Positions 57,054 to 64,000 of a DNA stretch of 64,000 nucleotides are shown here, piece by piece (position 1 is the stretch's first letter; the number at the start of each line of letters is the position of its first letter). The notes below the pieces were generated by a model that was given only the letters and a program-made list of their open reading frames with translations, made no database searches and was not told the origin of the DNA. Source of the DNA: Portunus trituberculatus. Taxonomy: Eukaryota; Arthropoda; Malacostraca; Decapoda; Portunidae. Location: positions 5,427,001 to 5,491,000 of the forward strand of contig NC_059294.1 of assembly GCF_017591435.1 (NCBI RefSeq), read 5' to 3'. The position numbers were made by a program, and so were the translations under genes.

Positions 57054-59276
57054 ACACATCTATTATTGACTCGTATTGGTGCTTTTGAAAATCAACATAA
57101 TGTGCAAGAAACAGTGTTACATTAGGTTAGGTCAGCTTAGATTATGTTTATTTGGGTTCAGTTAGTTGGGGATACTTAAATAGACCCACATAGGGAAGCG
57201 GTGGCATAGTGGATAAGGTGGTGAGCGTGGGATCAGGCAGACGTCCATGCGTAGCTTCGTATCCCACCATGTACAGCCTGAATCACTTTGCCATTTGTCA
57301 AATGGTTTAAAGTTACTTACATGTCACCAAAGATACCCTTGGGAGGTGATAATATGGGTACCACTATAAATAAAACTGCCTGCGCCACTAATGGGTGGAA
57401 GCTGAACAGTGCTTCCAATTCTCTTCAAGTTACTTCTAGGTGCTATATGCCAAGGAAAAAAGTCTAAGGAGACAAAGAACCATGTTTGACAAAGAAAGGG
57501 CCTTTTGTAAATTCCATACAATCAGGTCAACCATGTATAGTTTACCAAGATCATATCCTGTATAATTCACCACTCTTGAGGTCAGATTACATGCTGGACT
57601 ATCACTGCCAGATTTACTCTCCTAATGAGACCTTAAGTTTGTGTGTGTGTAATTCACCACAATTGTCTGCTGATCACCCAGCCAGTCTTCCCCATTACAG
57701 AGCGAGCTCAGAGCTCATAGACCGATCTTCAAGTAAGACTGAGACCACAACACACTCCACACACCGGGAAAGGGAGGCCACAACCCCTTGAGTTACATCC
57801 TGTACCTATTTACTGCTAAGTGATCAGGAGCTACACATTAAAAGCTTGTCCATTTGCCTCGCCGCTTCCCAGAACTTGAACCCAGGCCCTCTTGCTTGTG
57901 AGTTGAGTGTACTAACCACTACACTACACAGTGTGTGTGTGTGTGTCAATAGTGCAAGTATACAGTATTGGCTCCAAACTGCTCTCCTGTAGTTATGTCT
58001 CAATATTCATATGCACAGTCTTTCATGTTGTTTTGTTGTTGCCTTTTTTTTTTTTTATCTATTTCAATAACTATAGCTGTAAATGTATGTTACTATGTAC
58101 AGGTTAACAAGTCATGAAGCATCACAGCAACAACAAAATAAACGAAAAGGAAAGCAAATAGGTACAATTTCCTCATTCCACTCATTCTCTATGCTATATT
58201 TTACAGCAAAATAAGGATAAATCCATGCAATATAATTGGCAAAGAAGATATATTACCTTCAGTGCATATTTACTTTCTTTTCTTTTGTGCACAGAATCCT
58301 TATGGATGGTATCAACAAAGGCAGGCCAAGGAGTCCCATGTTTATATTTCATTTTACTTGAAAAAAGTTCATGCCCACATCTACGACACACATATGTGCC
58401 TGAAAAATTGTCAGGGTAACTCGACATAATCTCTCTCTCTCACACACACACACGGAAACATCAGAAATTCTATTATCGAAAGAGAAGTAGGCACAGTCCC
58501 CAAGAAGCCGTCCCACGTGCTTGCCTCCATTCCCGGCTCACCTTCGCAGCTCCTCCTCCCAGCTGATTTGACGTCACATATATGAAGCCATGCTATTGGT
58601 CAGAGAGAGAGAGAGAGAGAGCGTATGATAATGAATAAGGAGAAGGAAAAACTTGTCTGGCGACGAAAAAGTTATATCACACACACACACACAAATGCTG
58701 TCTGCTGTCACGCGACAACAAAGTTCTCTCTCTCTCTCTGACCAACAGCATGGTTTCATATATGTGACGTCAAATCAGCTGGGTGGAGGAGCTGCGAAGG
58801 GGGAGCCGGGAATAGAGGCAAGCGCGCGGGACGGCTTCTCGGGGACAGTGCCGAGAAGTATATGCTACCGTACCTACAGTTAACAGTTCCAATCTGCCTC
58901 GATCATGACAAGTTAATAGTTTTTAAAGGAACTGGAAAGTCAAACATGGCCGGAAAAGGAGTTTAGGTAAATTTTCAGTTTTAACCAGTATACCGTATCT
59001 TATATTTCTTTTTCCCTGTCTAACAAAAGCTTGGGAACCTCCTGGGAAACCTAAACTAACCTTATTATTAATTTCCGATAGTGTAAAATGGCCTTTGAAA
59101 AGCTCGTAGAAGTGTGATCTAGACCGTGAGAATGTGTATAGTTACGTGTGTAGTAATAGTTGAAACTGCAATAATACCCATTCTTCATTCACTCATTAAA
59201 TGAATAATGAAATACACCAACCTGGCTCAAAATGGTCCCTGTAAATCTCTTCTTTGAACCACGAACAATACGCCAT
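55218..59276 (-). CDS. MSRB1: Methionine-R-sulfoxide reductase B1, Sec-type (selenoprotein R), with two alternative exon 2 copies; 3' end not located
   Basis: Minus-strand exon 1 59222-59276 (MAYCSWFKEEIYRDHFEP, ends phase 1); exon 2a 58257-58399 or exon 2b 56057-56205 (both phase 1 in, 0 out); exon 3 55218-55335 (ends phase 1). MSRB1 reduces methionine-R-sulfoxide in proteins and reverses actin oxidation. Exon 2 supplies the first zinc CxxC (CRRC or CVEC) and the HGTPWPAF block. Exon 3 supplies the second CxxC (CGQC), GLGHEFL and then SRF-UGA-IFSHSLKFVPK. The UGA (55255-55257) sits exactly where MSRB1 has catalytic selenocysteine, and the frame stays open and conserved after it for 12 codons up to a GTAAGA donor. 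A short last exon and the SECIS element must lie below 55217; neither was found by eye. In the 1-2a-3 form this is a typical ~115-residue MSRB1. Confidence 0.9.
55255..55257 (-). other. In-frame UGA at the MSRB1 selenocysteine position
   Basis: The codon follows SRF and precedes IFSHSLKFVPK, the conserved surroundings of catalytic Sec in MSRB1. Conservation continues after the codon, so it is very unlikely to be a true stop. Confidence 0.88.
55426..55615. mobile_element. hAT-type MITE in an MSRB1 intron, 190 bp
   Basis: Perfect terminal inverted repeats CAGGGCCGTTTCTAGC / GCTAGAAACGGCCCTG, with perfect 8-bp flanks CTCGAGGC on both sides. It lies ~90 bp upstream of MSRB1 exon 3 on the minus strand. 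The flawless ends suggest a fairly recent insertion. Confidence 0.92.
55780..55870 (-). mobile_element. tRNA-like SINE head fragment
   Basis: On the minus strand: 'ttggtgtagtgtttacca' and 'cttgtgtttgaattc' resemble A and B boxes. Short and decayed. Confidence 0.45.
56057..56205 (-). CDS. MSRB1: MSRB1 exon 2b (second of two duplicated exons)
   Basis: Acceptor attacag before G|GT GTG TAC and donor AAG|gttaga. It encodes VYVCVECSNELFSS, then HGTPWPAF and ...RPGALK. It has the same phases as exon 2a, is two codons longer and is diverged in sequence, but keeps the zinc CxxC and PWPAF. Including both 2a and 2b would break the frame (phase 0 into phase 1), so they can only be used one at a time. 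Confidence 0.88.
56938..57150. repeat. Dispersed repeat with a TTAGG-rich end, copy B
   Basis: Direct-orientation match to 41893-42130, interrupted by a T-run, ending 'ttaggttaggtcagcttag'. Confidence 0.7.
57184..57470 (+). mobile_element. tRNA-derived SINE
   Basis: A-box-like 'tggcatagtggataagg' and B-box-like 'gtagcttcgtatccca' at tRNA spacing, followed by a non-tRNA body. Confidence 0.6.
57735..57945 (-). mobile_element. tRNA-derived SINE
   Basis: On the minus strand: 'tgtagtggttagtacactc' (A box) and 'gggttcaagttctgg' (B box), followed by a body with 'ggcgaggcaaatg'. The head abuts a short (GT)n. A head of this kind is common in decapod genomes. Confidence 0.65.
58257..58399 (-). CDS. 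MSRB1: MSRB1 exon 2a (first of two duplicated exons)
   Basis: Acceptor ttttcag before G|GC ACA TAT and donor AAG|gtaata. It encodes TYVCRRCGHELFSS, then HGTPWPAF and ...ALK. An in-frame ATG at 58425-58427, eight codons upstream, reads through the acceptor (MSSYPDNFSG), so transcription starting in intron 1 would give a second protein start. Confidence 0.88.
58490..58852. promoter_or_regulatory. Inverted repeat with a CRE palindrome (TGACGTCA) and a CCAAT-type site in each arm
   Basis: Arms of about 125 bp (58490-58615 and 58727-58852) are near-perfect reverse complements separated by ~110 bp. Each holds TGACGTCA (58569-58576 and 58765-58772), an ATTGG/CCAA-type site next to a GA or CT run, and GC-rich sequence. 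The left arm lies ~65 bp upstream, on the minus strand, of the alternative ATG at 58427. It may be a duplicated, divergent promoter inside MSRB1 intron 1. Structure is seen; promoter activity is inferred. Confidence 0.6.
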
Positions 59277-59329
59277 CCTGCAAACCCAAATTTGGCTTTC
59301 CACACTGCCTGCAGGCCCTGCAACTTGAA

Positions 59330-59410
59330 CCAGACTCCGTCCTTCGGCTTCTCGCAGTCGCCGACGCGAAGTTGCAACTCACAACTCGCAGTCGCAAATC
59401 AGCTGGTGAT
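59330..59410 (-). promoter_or_regulatory. CpG-containing region upstream of MSRB1 exon 1
   Basis: Just upstream of the exon 1 ATG on the minus strand is a CG-rich stretch in otherwise AT-rich DNA, with several cgcagtcgc-like units. It is a plausible main promoter or first-exon leader; no TATA box was recognised. Confidence 0.35.
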
Positions 59411-60299
59411 GTCTCTCTCTCTCTTTCTCTCTCTCATACAATCTGCCTTATTTCCTATTGCCATTTCTTTCATAAAAAGAATATTACTTGCATCAAAATT
59501 AGTTTAGCGGATTAAGGGATATTTCATAAGGGCAGCAGCAAGGACATCAGTATATTGCTCGGCAGACCGATGTTATGGTTTTGAACTTGAAAACTGTATT
59601 CACGGAAGAAAGTAATGGGAATGTAGATATCACATTCATAGGCAAGACATTTCGTGATCATACGCAAAACAGTGCCAAACATTACCACTAATAACGATAA
59701 GTACTTCGTATTAATTATATATAGCTCTAAAGAATGGCCAAGATGGCATATCAATCATGCGTCAATATTATTATGTGCACTCTATACACACCAGTTTGCG
59801 GCTCGTGTATTATGCACTCCGCAACTGTAGCACCCTTTGTTTCCACGAGATTAGCAATAACATCCAATAACGAGACACTTTTTCTTTATTCTTACTTGTA
59901 TATTATTTATCATAAGTTCAATGACATTAGCCATTCCCTGGTTACAGTTTGGGACAGTGCCACAGTGGCACTGTTAGGGTTGATTCACACCATAGGTTCG
60001 ATCGCGCTCCGCTCTCGCTCCAGTCTCGGTCCGGTCCAATAATGTTTAATGCATTTCAATGTAAGCATTCACACTGGCGGTAACAGTTCGCTCTCGCTCC
60101 AGTCGTGATACATTCAAAAGATATTTTGACTGGAGCGAGACCGGACTGTTGCAGCCAGTGTGAACTAGCAACGGTCCGCTCCAGTCATGATTCAGCCTTT
60201 GTATGGGGAAATGTTTCTGCCTTTCATCCTATAAAACATGGAGGATCAGAAGAAAACACTACAATGGGATCATGCAATAGGTGCACAAATAATTAGATA

Positions 60300-61747
60300 G
60301 AGAATAAAATTCTATTTATCACTGATATAAGGATAATTTTTACAGTTGGGATATAAACATAACATAACATAAATAATAGGATAACAAAGGGCCACCAGGG
60401 CCCATCTAGGTTATCCTGTATCAGTCGCACAGCGACCTCGTCATCAGTACTTAAAGATACACTTACAAGTACACAATACATTATATACTAATTCTAAATA
60501 TTTGGCCCATTAACAGGGCTAAGTCCTGCATCGAATTCCTCTACAATCTGTAATCCCCATACATGGGGATCATGTCTTGTTTAACTATAGTAAATTTCTT
60601 ATAAAAACTATCATGCAGCGCTATACATAATTATAAATCTAATAAATTTAAGTGCTTATCTAATCTGTTTTTAAACATTGTCAAACTAGTGCTATTTACA
60701 ACCGTCTCTGGCAATGCATTCCAGAAGTCTACCACCCTATGACTAAAGAAATATTTTCTTATATCTAACCTGCAGCCTTGCTTTCTAATCTTCCTGCCAT
60801 GATTTCTAGTCCTACTTCCCTCCTCTAAGGTAAAGAAAGATCTCACATCTATGTAGTTTGTATCTGAGAACATTTTAAATAACTCTATCATATCCCTCTT
60901 ATACATCTCCTCTCAAATGAAAACATGTTTAATTCCTTTAATCTATCTCTATACTCCAGGCGCTTTAATGCTGGTATCATCCTAGTTGCTCTTCTCTGAA
61001 CTGCTTCTAACATGTTGATATCCTGCCTATAGTGGGGTGACCAGGCCTGTATGCAATACTCTAAATGGGGCCTAACATAGGAATTATATAAGCTACGCAC
61101 CACTTCCTTACTTTTATAACTAACATTTCTATTTATAAAACCCAGGATCCTATTTGCCCTATTTCTTGCTTCTAAACATTGCTTTGAAAATTTCATAGTC
61201 CTGTCTATCACTACTCCTAAATCCTTTCCTTCCTCTACTGCCTCTAGCCAACATCCCTCCATCTCATAGTTAAAGTTTGTGTTGTCTTTACCTAAATGCA
61301 TAACCTGACACTTTTAGAATTAAACTCCATCTGCCACCTGTCTGCCCATGCTATCAGCCTGTCCAGGTCTCGTTGTATTCTGTAATTGTCCTTTTCACCC
61401 TGTACTGCACATGCTATCTTAGTATCATCTGCAAACTTTGATACTTTGCTACTAATTCCTATATCTAAATCGTTAATGTACACCAAGAAAAGAAGAGGTC
61501 CTAGCACTGATCCTTGGGGTACCCACTAACCACTTCCTTCCACTCAGACATTGCCCCATTTAATACTACTCTCTGTTTCCTATCAGAAAGCCATTCACTA
61601 ATCCAATCAACTAACCTACCCCTATCCCATGTAGTCTCAATTTGTACACTAGCCTCCTATGCGGTACCTTATCAAACGCCTTGCTAAAATCTAGATATAT
61701 AACATCTATGCTATTTCCATCATCTAACTCCTTGGTAATATATTCTA

Positions 61748-61824
<77 letters not shown>

Positions 61825-61830
61825 TACACT
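60300..61830 (-). mobile_element. CR1/Jockey-like non-LTR retrotransposon, 5'-truncated, reverse transcriptase with frameshifts
   Basis: Minus-strand pieces in order: IDVIYLDFSKAFDKVPHRRL (RT motif A); LGPLLFLVYINDL...KFADDTKIA (motifs B/C); the thumb region (LGVVIDRTMKFSKQCLEARNRA; YNSYVRPHLEYCIQAWSP); and the tail (RLDIRKYFFSHRVVDFWNALP). Three or more frame breaks. The upstream end abuts a (TA)n run at 61750-61821. Nested in the Harbinger-type element. Confidence 0.88.
61750..61821. repeat. (TA)n at the truncated 5' edge of the CR1-like copy
   Basis: ~72-bp TA tract. Confidence 0.97.
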
Positions 61831-62488
61831 GGAAAAAAAATATGCAGAAGTTAATTACATCTTGTGGTTTTCATCCTTAATTTTTTAGAGTATATATATA
61901 TTTTTTTTTTCAAATGTTCACAAGTAGTTGAAAAATTTAGTCTCATCATCAATATGATGAGGATATAAAGCATGGAACTCTCCTTCACTCTTTCTATCTT
62001 TCAGCATAGGATGAACCCACAATCTACTTTTTTGCTTTCTTTCTTCTTCGTTAAGAAGATGGAGAAAAGTCACTCATCCTCCGTCACTAGTGGTGTGACT
62101 TCCACTAGTGTTGAAGGAGAGGAAGGGATGGGACCGATAGCGGAGCGAGAGCAGACCGTACATTTGAATACGCCAGGACCTTGACCGGAGTGAGATCGGA
62201 GCGAGCGAAGCCAGACCGGACCGATAGTGCGAATCAACCCTTATGCGTCCGCACGATAGGAAGCGGCACATAGGTAGAGAGTAGAGACTTGCTGTTGCTC
62301 CCACCAGAGGCCCACATCAGTGTAGTCGACGACCCTGGTATGCCGATGGATGTATTTGTTTTACTTTCTTTTTTACTCTTTATTTAGCTATTACAATAAC
62401 ATGCATATTTACCAAAATTATGGGACTCCCTACAAATACGAACTCAAGGTCTAGGAACATCCAGAAGTTCAACTCCGTTTCCTTTTAA

Positions 62489-63419
62489 CCCTTAAACGGG
62501 AATGTGACTCCATTATGGAGTCAAGTTAGTTTTTTTTAAAGCGCGCCATTATTCACGCACACCTGGCTCCAAGATCCATGGGTCTGTCTCTGTCTGTTGG
62601 TCATTTGCTGCAGATCTAGAGGACAGACGGGCTCCTCGCTGGCGATGCTCTTTCCTTCCTAAGTAAAGGCTGACGCCAGGTGGACCCAAAAAGTCCGTTT
62701 GTGAAACTGAATCATGAACATACGTAGGAGGGAAACAGTTTATAGGCCTGCATATGTAATATACAGGGCCTTAAGGCCGTATAGTAGTAACTAACTCATG
62801 CTAAATATGTTCTCTGGGATTTGATAAGTCCTGGTACAATTATTCTCTCGTTCTGCATGTGTAATAGTTATTACTATGTTTCTTCTGGTTTTGATATGCA
62901 AATTTGACATGTCGCATCCCTCTGGATTGTCTGATGAAAGAATACTGTAGATCTCACTGGTGAAATAGCATTTACCGAAAAAAAAAAATCACAATTCGGG
63001 TGAACATACAATTTATATAGTTTTGAAATAATGGTTTTAGTAACAAGTTGTGAGTATGCAGTCGTTTTATTTACCTGTTTATTAAGATCAGAAACAAATG
63101 TTTTTCATTTTCATTCTATCAGAGCACCACAATTGGGAAGCAAATTAAGAATTATACACTTTACTCAAAACAATATTCAATTTTCTTATTTGACCAAAGA
63201 ACTTTTATTTATATGCTAAAAAGCAATCTTTTTTTTTTCCTTCTTAATAAATCATGAGAATTAAATGTGAACATGTTTTTTTCATTTTGCAAAATGCTGT
63301 CTATCAAATTTGATCAAGTTCAACTCAATAAAGGCGATCCATCTTTACATATTTTTGCAGTGGGTTCAAATGGAGTCATGATACAAAAGTGAGTGAAATT
63401 GGGCTTTTCCACTTAAGTG
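62489..63419. mobile_element. Possible TTAA-flanked element, 931 bp
   Basis: TTAA at 62485-62488 and 63420-63423; ends CCCTTAAACGGG and TCCACTTAAGTG are roughly inverted. Both sub-ends contain ATGGAGTCA. No transposase coding. The ends are short and imperfect. Confidence 0.4.
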
Positions 63420-63423
63420 TTAA

Positions 63424-64000
63424 CATGTCACCTCTTGCGGTAGAACTGTACTTTCCAGTCATGAGCATCCCCAAAATTCCAGAGAATATACATTCCCAAA
63501 GACTAGAATAAAGACATTACCCAAAAGTCCCTGTGAATGCAACTACATTAATTGTAGTTAGTGTCAACATTTCAGATCTCTTATTTGACATTATCACTAC
63601 ATCTTTACAATTTCGTCCACCAAGACCAAATGACGACCACTTCACAAAGGACCAGGTTTCCCTCCATATCCACCATAACCCACTGACACCTATCTAATGC
63701 CCTCTTCATACCATTCATTCATATAATGGTCAAAGACTGCAAAAGTAATCTTCATGATTTATTGATGACAAGGGAGTAGACGACTAACACTGAATATCAG
63801 CCTGGCGTCAACATTCAATACAATGAAACCATGCAAAACAAATCTTAAAGCAAGATGAAATTTTTCTTAATTCACGTAACGTACATTGTTCCTACTAACA
63901 CTGCAGTGTTGACTTCTACAGTTGCTTTCAAGTGCTTAATAGGAATGTTATAACTGACCACAGTTGGCAATAATAATCTTGGCACTGGTGCTACCATTGG
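63424..64000. other. No gene seen
   Basis: AT-rich DNA without recognisable coding, RNA or repeat content. Confidence 0.5.

Larger units (their letters stand above)
59977..62240. mobile_element. Harbinger-type element (TTA duplication) interrupted by a CR1-like retrotransposon
   Basis: Ends GGGTTGATTCACAC and GTGCGAATCAACCC are inverted, flanked by TTA on both sides. Sub-terminal regions on both sides repeat 'cgctctcgctccagtc'-like units in inverted orientation. The middle (~60300-61830) is a separate non-LTR insertion. No transposase is recognised. Confidence 0.75.

Noticed and set aside
57184..57260. Functional tRNA gene
   Set aside because: A- and B-box-like sequences are present but no cloverleaf closes, and a SINE body follows.

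Overview
This is a eukaryotic nuclear window. It has intron-rich genes with GT-AG splice sites, very many long dinucleotide microsatellites, tRNA-derived SINEs, hAT, Harbinger and piggyBac-type MITEs, CR1/RTE-like non-LTR fragments and TTAGG-type (arthropod telomere unit) repeats. Together these point to an arthropod, most likely a decapod crustacean. No prokaryotic organisation was seen.

Layout. (1) 1-4007 is microsatellite-rich upstream DNA ending in a triplicated block just before a start codon. (2) 4008-21252, plus strand: a DUOX maturation factor (DUOXA/NIP family), six coding exons totalling 549 codons, with a 14-kb second intron full of simple repeats and a TTAA-flanked MITE family. 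(3) 21253-26733: intergenic or 5'-untranslated DNA with two hAT MITEs and a BEL/Pao-like fragment. (4) 26734-33455, plus: a Rubicon (RUBCN) homologue, nine coding exons totalling 904 codons, with no RUN domain visible. (5) 35078-41254, minus: a GA-binding protein beta (GABPB) homologue with N-terminal ankyrin repeats, plus an open upstream exon. (6) 41255-45832: repeat-rich DNA. (7) 45833-51101, plus: QTRT2, the accessory subunit of tRNA-guanine transglycosylase. (8) 51700-54760: a non-LTR retrotransposon tail and an intronless, frameshifted WDHD1 retrocopy. (9) 55218-59276, minus: MSRB1 (selenoprotein R), with an in-frame UGA at the selenocysteine position, two interchangeable versions of exon 2, and an inverted repeat carrying two CRE palindromes inside intron 1. 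(10) 59977-62240: a Harbinger-type element split by a CR1-like retrotransposon. (11) 62241-64000: no gene seen, possibly a TTAA-flanked element.

The genes are unrelated housekeeping or stress genes: hydrogen-peroxide production (DUOXA), autophagy and endosome control (Rubicon), ETS-partner transcription (GABPB), tRNA queuosine modification (QTRT2) and methionine sulfoxide repair (MSRB1). They do not form a pathway. All exon models were built by eye from splice sites, phase and remembered family features. Phases close exactly for DUOXA, Rubicon, GABPB (from the inferred start) and the available MSRB1 exons. One QTRT2 junction does not close.
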